This document shows positions 53,748-63,705 of a DNA stretch of 64,000 bases, piece by piece. The notes beneath the pieces were generated by a model. That model saw only the letters and a list, made by a program, of their open reading frames with translations, searched no databases and had not been told where the DNA came from. Origin of the DNA: Caldalkalibacillus uzonensis (GTDB lineage Bacteria > Bacillota > Bacilli > Caldalkalibacillales > Caldalkalibacillaceae). The stretch spans positions 1-64,000 of the forward strand of contig NZ_JAUSUQ010000005.1 in NCBI RefSeq assembly GCF_030814135.1. Direction: 5' to 3'. The position numbers and the translations under genes were made by a program. Position 1 is the first letter of the stretch, and every line of letters begins with the position of its first letter.

Positions 53748-53834
53748 TAACGGCTTTCCTTTGTTTTGTTATTAACGTTTAAAAATAATAAATATTCTTA
53801 GGGTACATTATCCGAATACATGGGAGGTAATTGA

Positions 53835-54911
53835 ATGGAAAAGTTTAGAATTGGAATTATAGGTGCAGGAACAATCACGAAATTAGCCCATTACACTTCG
53901 TTATCAGCTTTGAAAGACCAGGCAGAAGTAGTTGCTATTGCGGATATTAATGAACATCAGGCTGTGCAATTGGCTGAGAAGTATGATACTAAACATATCT
54001 TTTCTGGTTATCGTGAGCTGCTTCGTCTTGCAGATGTTGATGCTGTGTTAATCTCTTTACCAAACTTTCTGCACGCTAAGGTCGCCATTGAAGCGATGGA
54101 GGCGGGTAAGCATGTCTTATGTGAGAAGCCGATGGCGATTAATGGCCTTGAAGCCCAGCAAATGGTAGAGGTTCAGAAGAAGACGGGTAAAGTACTAATG
54201 GTTGGGCTTAATAATCGCTTCCGAAGTGACGTTCAATTTATAAAAGAACAAGTTAATAAAGGAGAACTGGGAGAAATCTATTACGCTAAGTGCGGCTGGA
54301 TGCGCCGGGCTGGAATTCCAGGATGGGGAACGTGGTTTACCACCAAATCCAAATCGGGTGGAGGACCTCTGATTGACATCGGTGTTCATATGCTGGATGT
54401 CACGTTGTACTTAATGGGTAACCCCAAACCGGTTTCGGTGGTTGGTGCAACGTATATAAAATTTGGCCATACAAAAGAGGGCCTCAACAGGGTATCTTGG
54501 GGGGATGTGAATGAAAACGGCATGTTTGACGTGGAAGATTTAGCCACTGCCTTCATTCGTTTGGATAATGGAGCTACATTGGCTTTGGAAGTCAGCTGGG
54601 CTGCCAATATTGCCAAAGATGACGTTTATGTTCAGTTATTAGGTAACAAGAGTGGTATACGCTTAACCAATGATACTGGTCTGACCATTTATACCGAGCG
54701 GGAGGGCTTCCAGCACGATATTACGCCCCATATTACCTATGATGATCAACAGGCCCGCATCAATATGTGGAAACATTTCCTCCATTGTTTAGAAACAGGT
54801 GAAACCCCTCTCTGCTCACCAGAGCAAGGTTTATTGGTGAATCAAATCCTGGATGCTATCTATCAGTCCAGTGAAACGGGAAGGCAGGTCTTTATCAATC
54901 AGGAAGTGTAG
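53835..54911 (+). CDS. Gfo/Idh/MocA-family oxidoreductase, copy 1
   Basis: A 358-aa NAD(P)-dependent dehydrogenase. N-terminal Rossmann motif GIIGAGTITKLAHY, then the CEKPMAI motif with the catalytic Lys (~residue 97) and GGGPLIDIGVHMLDVTLYLMG, which supplies Asp and His. Family members oxidise sugars or glycosides, often at C3. It lies right after the importer genes and before a TIM-barrel gene and a second dehydrogenase. Confidence 0.9.
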   Translation: MEKFRIGIIGAGTITKLAHYTSLSALKDQAEVVAIADINEHQAVQLAEKYDTKHIFSGYRELLRLADVDAVLISLPNFLHAKVAIEAMEAGKHVLCEKPMAINGLEAQQMVEVQKKTGKVLMVGLNNRFRSDVQFIKEQVNKGELGEIYYAKCGWMRRAGIPGWGTWFTTKSKSGGGPLIDIGVHMLDVTLYLMGNPKPVSVVGATYIKFGHTKEGLNRVSWGDVNENGMFDVEDLATAFIRLDNGATLALEVSWAANIAKDDVYVQLLGNKSGIRLTNDTGLTIYTEREGFQHDITPHITYDDQQARINMWKHFLHCLETGETPLCSPEQGLLVNQILDAIYQSSETGRQVFINQEV

Positions 54912-54921
54912 AAAGTTGATA

Positions 54922-54937
54922 ATGTAAAAGTTTACAT
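54922..54937 (+). promoter_or_regulatory. LacI-type operator O5
   Basis: ATGTAAA-AG-TTTACAT, perfect 7-bp arms, 60 nt before the second TIM-barrel gene. It indicates an internal promoter under the same regulator. Confidence 0.7.
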
Positions 54938-54996
54938 CACTTTCGGTTTTAAGATTGACATTCAGATTAATACAACCATGACTGTAGAGGAGAGAT

Positions 54997-55968
54997 ATGA
55001 TGAAACTAGGCATTTTTACCGTTTTATTCGGTGAAAAAAAACTGGAAGAGGCTTTGGATCTGATCGAAAAGCAAGGTTTAGATACGGTTGAAATTGGTGT
55101 GGGAGGTTATCCAGGTAAGAAACATGCTGATGCTGCCGCTCTATTGGCTGATGAACAAAAATTGAAAGCCTTCCAACAGGCCATTGAGAACCGGGGTTTG
55201 GAGATTAGTGCCATCTCTTGTCACGGCAACCCATTACATCCTAAGCGAGAAGTGGCCCAATCTTTCCATCAAGACTTTACCAACGCTGTGTTACTGGCCG
55301 AAAAACTTGGTGTGGAAACGGTGATCGGTTTTTCAGGTTGTCCCGGTGAATCTGAAACTTCTCAAAATCCGGTGTGGGTGACGTGCGCCTGGCCGCCAGA
55401 GCATATGGAAGTGTTAGAATGGCAATGGAAAGAAAAAGTGATTCCCTATTGGCAAGAGATGTCCGCCTTTATGAAGGAGCACGGGGTTCGGGTGGCCATT
55501 GAGCCTCATCCCGGGTTTGTCGTCTATAACAATGAAACGGCATTGCGTTTGCGGCGGGAAGCTGGTGATAATATCGGCGTTAACTTCGATCCGAGCCACC
55601 TTTTCTGGCAACAAATGGACCCTTCAGAATGTATCAAAGAATTAGCCAAAGAAGGGGCTCTGTATCATGTTCATGCTAAAGATACGTATATCGACCAACG
55701 TAACACTGCCCTCAATGGCGTCCTGGATACCAAATCGTACCGTGATGAACTTCACCGTTCTTGGATCTTCCGTACCGTCGGCTATGGGCAGGGACATGAT
55801 GAATGGCGGAAGATTATCAGTACCTTGCAAATGGTGGGCTATGAAGGGGCCATCTCTATTGAGCATGAAGACAGCTTAATGTCTATTGATGAAGGGTTTA
55901 AAAAGGCAGTCGCGTTCTTGAAGGATATCCTGATTCGGGAAAGGGTGAAGGAACTGTGGTGGGCGTAA
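54997..55968 (+). CDS. TIM-barrel sugar isomerase/epimerase-like protein, longer copy
   Basis: A 323-aa AP-endonuclease-2-like barrel with metal-ligand motifs DTVEIGVGGYPG, VAIEPHPGFVVYN, VNFDPSHLFWQQMDP, YHVHAKDTYID and ISIEHEDSLMS. It is similar in type to YcjR-like 3-keto-glycoside epimerases or hydrolases. Two ATGs follow AGGAGAG. It overlaps the next gene by 13 nt. Confidence 0.87.
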   Translation: MMKLGIFTVLFGEKKLEEALDLIEKQGLDTVEIGVGGYPGKKHADAAALLADEQKLKAFQQAIENRGLEISAISCHGNPLHPKREVAQSFHQDFTNAVLLAEKLGVETVIGFSGCPGESETSQNPVWVTCAWPPEHMEVLEWQWKEKVIPYWQEMSAFMKEHGVRVAIEPHPGFVVYNNETALRLRREAGDNIGVNFDPSHLFWQQMDPSECIKELAKEGALYHVHAKDTYIDQRNTALNGVLDTKSYRDELHRSWIFRTVGYGQGHDEWRKIISTLQMVGYEGAISIEHEDSLMSIDEGFKKAVAFLKDILIRERVKELWWA

Positions 55969-57128
55969 ACCAAACACTTAATGTGGGCATGATTGGATAC
56001 AAGTTCATGGGCAAAGCCCATAGTCATGCTTATCGGGATGTCTCTTTTTACTTTAACCCCTCTCTGAAACCAGTGCTTAAAACGATTGTCGGCCGGAACG
56101 AAGTGGGAGTTAAGCAGGCAGCTGCCCAATTTGGCTTTGAAGCAGCCCATACAGACTGGCGGGAGCTAATAAAGAGTGACGAAATTGATCTGATTGACAT
56201 TGTCACCCCCAACAATACCCATGCCGAAATGGTCATCGAAGCAGCACAGGCGGGGAAGCACATCTTATGTGAAAAACCACTGGCCATGAATGTGCAAGAA
56301 GGCAAAGAGATGCTAAAAGCCGTCCAGGAAGCTGGTGTCGTGCACATGATTTCCCATAATTACCGTTTTGCTCCCGCTGTGCAGCTGGCTAAGAAGCTGA
56401 TTGAAGAAGGTAAATTAGGACGAATCTATCATATCCGGGCACAGTACCTTCAAGACTGGATCATGGACCCTGACTTTCCTCTTGTCTGGAGGCTGCGCAA
56501 GGATGTAACAGGTTCTGGCGCCTTGGGGGATATTGGCTCCCATATCATTGATCTGGCCCGGTTCTTAGTAGGGGAGATTGAACAGGTGACAGGGATGACC
56601 GAAATCTTCATTAAAGAGCGTCCCATGGGTGAAATGACGGAAGGATTGCATGCTGCCCAATCTTCCGTTCAAAAAGGAAAAGTGGATGTTGATGATGCTG
56701 TGGCTTTCCTTGCCCGTTTCAATAATGGGGCACTGGGTGTCTTCGAGGCAACCCGCTTTGCTGCCGGCAACCGCAATAAAAATAAATTTGAAATTAACGG
56801 TTCCAAAGGTTCTATTCGCTGGGATCTGGAAAATATGAACCTGCTTGAGGTTTATTTCACTGATGATGACAAAAGCCTGCAAGGTTTCCGCACCATCAAT
56901 GTGACAGAATCAGTGCATCCCTACGTCAATCAGTACTGGCCAGCTGGTCATATCATTGGCTATGAACATACCTTCATTAATTTAGTTTATGAACTGATTC
57001 AAGGGATTGCCGAAGGGAAGCAGGTCTCTCCTTCTTTTGAGGATGGGGTACGAAACCAGGCAGTTCTGGAGGCGATTGCACGCTCAGCTCGGGAAGGAGC
57101 GTGGATCAATGTTTCTGAGCTGCTATAA
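55956..57128 (+). CDS. Gfo/Idh/MocA-family oxidoreductase, copy 2
   Basis: A 390-aa dehydrogenase. Rossmann start GMIGYKFMGKAHSHAYRD, CEKPLAMN with the catalytic Lys (~105), and GSGALGDIGSHIIDLARFLVG. The insertion and length resemble sugar 3-dehydrogenases such as YcjS/ThuB. GTG start inside the end of the preceding gene, giving tight coupling with the TIM-barrel protein. Confidence 0.88.
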   Translation: MVGVNQTLNVGMIGYKFMGKAHSHAYRDVSFYFNPSLKPVLKTIVGRNEVGVKQAAAQFGFEAAHTDWRELIKSDEIDLIDIVTPNNTHAEMVIEAAQAGKHILCEKPLAMNVQEGKEMLKAVQEAGVVHMISHNYRFAPAVQLAKKLIEEGKLGRIYHIRAQYLQDWIMDPDFPLVWRLRKDVTGSGALGDIGSHIIDLARFLVGEIEQVTGMTEIFIKERPMGEMTEGLHAAQSSVQKGKVDVDDAVAFLARFNNGALGVFEATRFAAGNRNKNKFEINGSKGSIRWDLENMNLLEVYFTDDDKSLQGFRTINVTESVHPYVNQYWPAGHIIGYEHTFINLVYELIQGIAEGKQVSPSFEDGVRNQAVLEAIARSAREGAWINVSELL

Positions 57129-57202
57129 TCTCAGGAGACTGTGGTGAGAGGACTGCCTGCTATTGATGGTTAAAATTTTATTTGACTAAAGGGGTGTTCG
57201 TT

Positions 57203-57934
57203 ATGTCCACAATCGTGCGTGTCACGGTCTGGAATGAATTTCGTCATGAGCAAGAAAATGACAAAGTACGCAATCTATATCCCCAGGGTATTCATCATGC
57301 CCTGGCTTCCTATCTTGAAAAGGTTGGCTTTAACATGAAAACAGCCACATTAGATCAACCTGAACATGGGTTGACCACAGAGGTTCTAGACCAAACGGAT
57401 GTACTCATATGGTGGGGACATAAAGCCCACCACGAGGTTCAAGATGAGATTGTGGCCCGTGTGCAACAGAAAGTGTTGGATGGCATGGGATTGATTGTAC
57501 TACACTCTGCTCATTTTTCTAAAATTTTTAAAACCCTGATGGGAACCACATGTGATCTCAAGTGGCGTGAAGCTGGCGAGAAAGAGCGGTTGTGGGTGGT
57601 TCGGCCAGGCCATCCCATTGTAGAAGGAATTGGGGAATATATTGAAATTGTGAAAGAAGAAATGTACGGCGAGTTTTTTGATATTCCCCAACCGGACGAA
57701 TTGATCTTTGTCAGCTGGTTTGAGGGTGGGGAAGTGTTTCGCAGTGGCTGTACATATTATCGTGGTAATGGCAGAATATTCTACTTCAGACCAGGGCATG
57801 AAACATATCCCACCTACTATCACCCGCAGGTGCTTAAGGTGATTGAAAATGCTTGCCGTTGGGCTGCACCTGTTTCAACAACGAAACCAACATTTGGAAA
57901 CTATAAGCCTTTGGAACCACTTCATCGCTTATAA
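57203..57934 (+). CDS. ThuA-like protein
   Basis: A ~243-aa class I glutamine-amidotransferase-like fold of the ThuA family: [62 protein letters not shown]. In rhizobia ThuA works with the dehydrogenase ThuB in trehalose/maltitol use through 3-keto sugars. Here it closes the Gfo/Idh-TIM cluster. The ATG at 57203 is 8 nt after AAAGGGG; a TTG at 57182 precedes that site. Confidence 0.88.
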   Translation: MSTIVRVTVWNEFRHEQENDKVRNLYPQGIHHALASYLEKVGFNMKTATLDQPEHGLTTEVLDQTDVLIWWGHKAHHEVQDEIVARVQQKVLDGMGLIVLHSAHFSKIFKTLMGTTCDLKWREAGEKERLWVVRPGHPIVEGIGEYIEIVKEEMYGEFFDIPQPDELIFVSWFEGGEVFRSGCTYYRGNGRIFYFRPGHETYPTYYHPQVLKVIENACRWAAPVSTTKPTFGNYKPLEPLHRL

Positions 57935-58021
57935 GGGGTTCAGAAACATTTTGAAAGAGATCCTATGGAAAGCGCTCAAATCAATTGCACAAAGTTCGTG
58001 GCTTATTATGCTGATGTCAGT

Positions 58022-58052
58022 AAGGCAATCCTCTACAAGGGATTGCCTTTTG
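58022..58052 (+). terminator. Intrinsic terminator of sugar cluster
   Basis: AAGGCAATCC (58022-58031) pairs with GGATTGCCTT across a TCTACAAG-type loop, then TTTT. Confidence 0.8.
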
Positions 58053-58124
58053 CACTTTAATATCCTTTGCTTTAATCAGTTAGCTTGCATGATCTGTTAT
58101 CTTTGCTACCTCTGGTCCTGGCAA

Positions 58125-59456
58125 TCAAATCTGGGTGGTCATATCTTTCAACTGATCGGAGGAGAGGGCCACCTTTTCTGATGCTTGCGCAATTTCAGAC
58201 ATCACTTGTTCAAAGTTTTCTAACTCACCTTGTATATGCACGATTTGTGCTTTGTTCTCTTCAACCGCTAGCAAAATATCTTTAAAGGCCAGACCGGTCT
58301 CTTTCATGCCGGTATTACTTTGTTTTATTAATTTCTCGATAGTGGTGTTAAGCTCTACCACTTTAGTGATTTGTTGATTGGTTTGCTGAATGGCTGCGGC
58401 TACACTGGCTACAGATTGCTTGGTCTGTTCAGCCAACTTCCGGACTTCATCAGCAACAACTGCAAAGCCTCGTCCATGTTCCCCTGCTCTGGCTGCTTCA
58501 ATGGCTGCGTTCAGCGCTAGTAGGTTAGTCTGATCAGCAATGTCTGTCACAATATTAATTACTTGCTGAATATCATTTGATGTCTCCTCTAAGCGGTCCA
58601 TTTCTGTGGTAATGGCCTCCACACTCCGCTCAATCTGGGTAAACAATTCCTGTTGCTCAGACAATTGTTTGTGACCGCCTTGCGCTTTTTCTTCAACATG
58701 ACTGCTGTGAACACTTCCTTGGTTGGCCATTTTAACAATCTCTTCCGACTGAGCGGCTAATTCTTCTAAAGAGGCTGTCAAATTCTGTGAGATGGTGGCC
58801 AGTTCTTCTGCCGCTTTGTGAACCGAATCTTTCATGTTTTGTTTGTCTTGTTCAGTTTGGACGCGGAGTTGTTCAAGTTGTTGTTCATATGAAGTTAGCA
58901 CAACCTGTTGCTCTAAATTAAATAACTTGCTAACGACCAGGATAGCTTTGGTATAATCCTCACGGCTGGATAGTGTTTCCTCAAGAGTATTCGTAATCGA
59001 GGTAAACAGGCGTTGGAATGAAGCGATATACCATTTTGGCTCCAGTCCAATCTGTACATGGGTCGTGGCGACTCGCATCCTTTTTTGCATAAAGGCTTCA
59101 TCAATATGCCCTGCAAAAAGTTCAGTTAAATGAACGCGCAATGTTTCTTTTAGCCGCTCAACAGAACTGTGCTGTTCAATGAGGTTCAACAATTCCGGTA
59201 TTTCAGTCAAGCCGCCATAAAAAGCATCGGTGATCTTGTGACTATGTTGGACAATCACTGGTTGCAATGCTTTGGCGATGACCAGATCCTCTTTGTTTAA
59301 ATTAATCAGTTTCAGTTGCTTTGTGAACTCAGGGTTATGACCCAGATCTAGTTTAACCTGGTCGAGTAAACCTTCGCTGGCACGTGCCAAAGAAAACTCT
59401 GTTTGTGCTGCATCTTCTTTATTGCGTTTGGTAATAGAGAATAACTTAGAGCTCAT
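58125..59456 (-). CDS. hemAT: Heme-based aerotactic transducer
   Basis: A ~443-aa soluble chemoreceptor. Residues ~15-190 are a sensor globin; proximal His133 ([14 protein letters not shown]) and distal Tyr80 ([10 protein letters not shown]) match B. subtilis HemAT His123 and Tyr70. Residues ~215-443 are a methyl-accepting signalling domain, with the tip [20 protein letters not shown] and [16 protein letters not shown] contacting CheA/CheW. It senses oxygen and steers swimming. The ATG at 59456 leaves 12 nt after GAAAGGA; an ATG at 59468 abuts that site. It is monocistronic and opposite to its neighbours. Confidence 0.92.
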   Translation of the reverse strand: MSSKLFSITKRNKEDAAQTEFSLARASEGLLDQVKLDLGHNPEFTKQLKLINLNKEDLVIAKALQPVIVQHSHKITDAFYGGLTEIPELLNLIEQHSSVERLKETLRVHLTELFAGHIDEAFMQKRMRVATTHVQIGLEPKWYIASFQRLFTSITNTLEETLSSREDYTKAILVVSKLFNLEQQVVLTSYEQQLEQLRVQTEQDKQNMKDSVHKAAEELATISQNLTASLEELAAQSEEIVKMANQGSVHSSHVEEKAQGGHKQLSEQQELFTQIERSVEAITTEMDRLEETSNDIQQVINIVTDIADQTNLLALNAAIEAARAGEHGRGFAVVADEVRKLAEQTKQSVASVAAAIQQTNQQITKVVELNTTIEKLIKQSNTGMKETGLAFKDILLAVEENKAQIVHIQGELENFEQVMSEIAQASEKVALSSDQLKDMTTQI

Positions 59457-59643
59457 AATATATTCCATTCCTTTCGATGATTCATTTCATACTCAATTGT
59501 GATTTTGTACACCTTTTATATATTATATCGGTCAAACCGGTAAGGTTTTTAAGCAACAAAAGTAAGACTGGTGAGTCGACTACCAGATGATTTTTATATA
59601 GCAAAAAATATGTTAGGAAAGTTTACAAGATTGTAGAAACAAA

Positions 59644-60546
59644 AACACAGATCCTACCATTTTTTCTGAAAAAGTGCGCAAACTTTTGCAGCAAGATGAA
59701 GTGGCAGTCATTTTCGGAGGTTGGACTTCGGCCAGCAGAAAAGCTATGCTTCCTGTTGTTGAAGAGTTAAACGGACTTTTGTTTTATCCTGTGCAGTATG
59801 AAGGGATGGAGGCCTCTCCGAATATCTTCTACACTGGAGCTGCTCCCAATCAGCAGATTGTTCCTGCGGTGGAGTGGTTGTTGGAAAACAAAGGTACACG
59901 CTTTTTCTTACTGGGATCTGACTATGTTTTTCCCCGTACATCCAATCAGATTATTAAGGCTCAGCTTGAAGACTTAGGAGGAGAAGTTTTAGGCGAAGAA
60001 TACACACCGCTTGGTCACACCGATTATAACACCGTCATATCCCGGATCAGGGAAACTCAACCTGACGTGATCTTTAATACGTTAAACGGGGATAGTAATG
60101 TTGCCTTTTTCAAACAGTTAAGTGATGCTGGCTTTACACCCGATGATGTGACCGTTTTGTCCGTCAGTGTGGCGGAAGAAGAGATTCGTGGGATTGGCGC
60201 AGGTGTCTTGGCCGGGCATCTGGTCAGCTGGAACTACTACCAGACGACAGACTCAGAAGCAAATGAAGCTTTTGTGGCTAATTATAAAGCCGCTTATGGG
60301 GATAAAAGGGTGACTAGTGATCCCATTGAAGCCGGTTATTTTGGCGTCTATCTGTGGGCACAAGCCGTGGAAAAGGCCGGGACTACAGACATTGATGCTG
60401 TCAGAGAGGCGGCTGCAGGCTTAGAATTTGAGGCCCCGGGAGGTTTGGTACGCATCGATGGTGACAGCCAGCATACATGGAAAACAGTGCGTATTGGGGA
60501 AATTCAGGCGGATGGCATGATCAAAGAGTTGGCCGGTGTTCCCTAA
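59644..60546 (+). pseudogene. urtA: Urea ABC transporter binding protein, 5'-truncated
   Basis: The frame carries the UrtA core ([60 protein letters not shown], ...[20 protein letters not shown]) and a natural end. The signal peptide and first ~70-100 residues are missing: homology begins at about 59,644 with no start or ribosome site, and the sequence upstream is non-coding. The protein cannot be exported. The next gene is urtC, so urtB has been lost. Confidence 0.8.
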
Positions 60547-60601
60547 TATTTGGTTGGAAAAATTTTCGTGATGAAAATTAATGAAGAAGCGAGGTGAAAG
60601 G

Positions 60602-61687
60602 ATGCTCACTATGGTCTCTTCCCCTTCTGCCCGACAAAAGTGGATCATGACACTGGTGTTTGTCATTCTGGCCATGGCCCCTCTTTATTTGTCAGACTTT
60701 CGGCTGAGTTTGCTAGGTAAATTTTTAGCTTTTGTCATCTTGGCATTGGGGCTGGATCTGCTGTGGGGATACGGGGGTATTTTGAGCCTCGGACAGGGTG
60801 TTTTCTTTGGCTTAGGGGCTTATGGAATGGCCATGTATCTCAAATTGGAGGCCTCAGGTGGAAAACTTCCGGACTTTATGAGTTGGAGCGGCTTGACAGA
60901 GCTCCCTTGGTTCTGGCTTCCTTTTCAGAACTTTCTGTTGGCAGTCGTGCTGGCCGTGTTGGGGCCTGCTGTCATAGCTGCTTTATTGGGCTATTTGACT
61001 TTCAGAAACCGCATTAGAGGCGTTTATTTCACGATCCTGACCCAGGCCATGGTAATTGTTTGTGTTACTCTGTTTATCGGTCAGCAGGCTTATACAGGCG
61101 GAACCAATGGCATGACCGGATTCAGTACCATTTTGGGTTTTCCGTTGGCGAGCCCCCGGACTCAAGTAATGATCTATTATATTGTCCTGATTTGTTTTGT
61201 ATTATCATTTCTGCTCTGTTATCGCCTGGTCCACAGCAGGTATGGCAAAGTGTTGATCGCCATTCGGGACAGTGAAAACCGGCTGCGTTATTCCGGGTAT
61301 AATCCAGCCGTATTGAAAACATTTGTTTTTGCTCTCTCCGCCGCTTTGGCAGGGCTGGCAGGCATGTTGTTTGTCCTTCAAGAACGCTATATCTCTCCAA
61401 CCAGCATGGGGATTATTCCCTCCATCGAAATGGCGCTGTGGGTGGCGCTGGGAGGGAGAGGCACGTTGTATGGAGCGGTGCTGGGTACGTTGTTCACCAA
61501 TTCGGCCAAAACCTTTTTCAGCGAACGGTTCCCTGATTTATGGCTGTTCTTTTTAGGCGGGTTGTTTATTGTGGTGGTGCTGTACCTTCCTGGCGGGTTG
61601 ATGAGCCTTTATCAAAAAGTAAGCGAAAGGTGGGGAAAAAAGCATGTCACTCAACACAGTCCTTCAGTGTCAGAAAGTCACCGTTGA
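60602..61687 (+). CDS. urtC: Urea ABC transporter permease
   Basis: A ~361-aa branched-chain-amino-acid/urea-type permease of the LivM family with about ten spans: [44 protein letters not shown] and [21 protein letters not shown]. It looks intact (ATG 60602 after GAGGTG), but its partner permease UrtB, the intact binding protein and both intact ATPases are absent from the window. It overlaps urtD' by 44 nt. Confidence 0.9.
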   Translation: MLTMVSSPSARQKWIMTLVFVILAMAPLYLSDFRLSLLGKFLAFVILALGLDLLWGYGGILSLGQGVFFGLGAYGMAMYLKLEASGGKLPDFMSWSGLTELPWFWLPFQNFLLAVVLAVLGPAVIAALLGYLTFRNRIRGVYFTILTQAMVIVCVTLFIGQQAYTGGTNGMTGFSTILGFPLASPRTQVMIYYIVLICFVLSFLLCYRLVHSRYGKVLIAIRDSENRLRYSGYNPAVLKTFVFALSAALAGLAGMLFVLQERYISPTSMGIIPSIEMALWVALGGRGTLYGAVLGTLFTNSAKTFFSERFPDLWLFFLGGLFIVVVLYLPGGLMSLYQKVSERWGKKHVTQHSPSVSESHR

Positions 61688-62171
61688 TTTTGATGGGTTT
61701 AAAGCGATTGATGCGTTGGATTTTGAAGTGAAAGACAAAGAACTTCATGTTTTGATCGGGCCCAATGGGGCTGGAAAAAGTACATTGCTGGATGTGATCT
61801 GCGGTAAAGTAAAGCCGGTTGGTGGACAGGTGATATTTAAAGGTCAGTATCACTTGAATCGCCTGGCGGAATTTGAAATTGCCCGTCTAGGGGTGGGAAG
61901 GAAGTTTCAGGCCCCTTCTATTTATCCTTCCTTAAGGGTCATCGAGCACCTTGAAATTGCCATGAAGCAGCCTAAAAGCTTATGGCATGTGCTTCGTACC
62001 AAGCTCTCCCGGGATGAACAAATGGAAAACCCAACATCCCCAGAGGGAGGTCATAGAATTAACCTGGGAGGAATTAAACAAAAGAATATTGCGCAAGAAA
62101 ACCAATCGGGGCAGGGAGGTCCGTTTAGCTTTAGAAGAGGGCACTCTGAGGCGCGGTGCCGTTTTATATGA
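61644..62171 (+). pseudogene. urtD: Urea ABC transporter ATPase, 3'-truncated by deletion
   Basis: The first ~125 residues are a good UrtD: Walker A GPNGAGKSTLLDVICGKV and the Q-loop region GVGRKFQAPSIYPSLRVIEHL. After LRTKLSRDEQ (about 62,020) the sequence turns into ureE coding sequence in another frame, and the urtD frame runs on as noise to 62171. The signature, Walker B and switch motifs are missing. Confidence 0.85.
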
Positions 62172-62466
62172 GGAGACAGACTTGCAAATAGTGGTTGAAA
62201 CCCAAAAAGAAGAGGCCTATATCATCTATCCGGCCAATATGCAGGCGATGGGCAAGGTGGCTTTTGAATTGGGCAACCGTCACACGCCCGCCCTCATTGA
62301 AGAGAATCGTATTGTGGTCCGCTATGATTACACGTTAGAGCTACTTTTTCAAGAGGCAGGCGTTCATTATGAGCACACGTTTTACCGTTTTCCAGAACCG
62401 TTCAGATACAGAGGGCACCATCACGCTTACCACACACACTCTACTGCATCTTCTGCACATTCATGA
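62014..62466 (+). pseudogene. ureE: Urease accessory protein UreE, 5'-truncated
   Basis: From about 62,026 the frame reads QHPQREVIELTWEELNKRIL, GREVRLALEEGTLRRGAVLY, MQAMGKVAFELGNRHTPALI and VRYDYTLELLFQEAGVHYEH, ending in a His-rich tail: a UreE nickel chaperone lacking only its first ~20 residues. The fusion to urtD' marks a deletion that removed urtE, ureA, ureB and ureC if the usual gene order applied. An ATG at 62014 could fortuitously allow translation. Confidence 0.82.
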
Positions 62467-62995
62467 CTCTGCCTTTCCCATAGGGGGGTACACCCATACA
62501 TTTGGAATGGAAACTTATATTCAGAATGGGGACATTCGTGACCGCCAATCCTTGTTGACTTATTTAAGGCATTATTTGCTTTGGGCAGAGATTTTGGCCC
62601 CTGGCCGTCTCCGGCACCAGGAACGTTTTGCTTACCATTTTGTTAAAATAGTCTTTGATGTCTGGAAAAGAGAGGGGACTTCCGCAGAGGAATGGATCAG
62701 CCACGATAGCTTTTCATGGGACCGGAATACTGGGGATATACAAGGCATTGGTGTGCTAGACGGATGTCTTTATTTGGGTACGATGTGGTTTTTTTCTCCA
62801 GTTGCAAAGCAAATGGATGAGCGGTTGTGGCATGAAAAGCTCCAAAGACCTGACATGAAAGCAGGAGTCACCAGAACAGAGGCAGATGGACTGCACTTCC
62901 GCTGGCTGGCAGCGGATGGATTGGTCTTGAAACAACAGATGGAGCGGGTTTGGCATCAATTGAAAGAGATGGTTTCCGCAACTCATCAGTTCTAG
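62369..62995 (+). pseudogene. UreF'-'UreD fusion left by deletion
   Basis: From about 62,435 the frame reads LLHLLHIHDSAFPIGGYTHT and QSLLTYLRHYL, the start of UreF. At ~62,580 it passes directly into WAEILAPGRLRHQERFAYHF, AGVTRTEADGLHFRWLAADG and a Leu-rich end, the C-terminal half of UreD. The rest of ureF, all of ureG and the first half of ureD have been removed in frame. The true ureF start is uncertain (it overlaps ureE). No functional urease maturation complex is expected. Confidence 0.75.
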
Positions 62996-63120
62996 ATGGA
63001 AAGAAGAGGTGAAGATAAAAGAGGTGGAAATAATCAAACGAATTGTTCGGTATGAACCGTAATTTGGAGACATTGAAAATAGCTTTGGGTGTAAAGGAAT
63101 AAAGACAGGAAAAGCATGAG

Positions 63121-63149
63121 GAGCCACTCCGTTGAGGGAGTGGCTCTTT
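63121..63149 (+). terminator. Intrinsic terminator after urease remnant
   Basis: GAGCCACTCC (63121-63130) pairs with GGAGTGGCTC (63137-63146), then TTT. The rest of the 62996-63344 gap shows only AT-rich promoter-like sequence. Confidence 0.85.
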
Positions 63150-63344
63150 ATACTTAGCTTGCCTAAACCTGTTTTAAACACTTTTTGTAAGATTATATAA
63201 CATAACTTGATGTTAGGATGGTGTCATTTAAACATGATGTAAACTTTTATTACGAGATTTGAGACTTTTTAGCAAAATTCTTTTATGCTAAAGATAACCG
63301 AAACATTACATTTACTCATTCGTTCATGGTTATTAAAGGAGATG

Positions 63345-63704
63345 ATGGTGATCCTCCGGGTGATTTATCAGTTTGTGCTGATTGTTGGCGTGTACGTGTT
63401 GGGCAGTTTGGTGGTCATATTTTTAAACTCCGCCTGCCAGGAAGTATGGTGGGAATGCTGCTTCTTTTTCTGGCACTTTGGTCAGGAATGATGAAACTGG
63501 AGTGGGTGGAACAAGCAGCTGATCTGCACCTGAAACATATGACCTTGTTCTTTATACCACCCATTGTGGGGATCGTGTACTTTGCAGATGTATTTCTAAG
63601 GCAGGGGATTACGGTGTTGTTGGTGATCATGATTAGCAGTGTGTGTGTTGCTAGGAACGGCGTACACGGTTGAATTAGCTGATAAGTGGAAGAGGAGGAG
63701 ATAA
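63345..63704 (+). pseudogene. cidA: CidA/LrgA holin-like protein with two frameshifts
   Basis: Start ATG 63345 (or GTG 63348) after AAAGGAG. The first part VIYQFVLIVGVYVLGSLVVIF is span 1. One more T in the T5 run at ~63420 is needed to continue with KLRLPGSMVGMLLLFLALWS, WVEQAADLHLKHMTLFFIPP and VGIVYFADVFLRQGI, the classic CidA core. A second shift in the GTGTGTGT run at 63639-63647 restores the first frame for LLGTAYTVELADKW and the stop at 63702-63704. The two shifts cancel. The next gene is the matching CidB/LrgB partner. Confidence 0.75.
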
Positions 63705-63705
63705 A

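Noticed and set aside
57843-58285. Plus-strand open frames after the ThuA-like gene
   Set aside because: They span a terminator and the antisense of hemAT. No support as genes.
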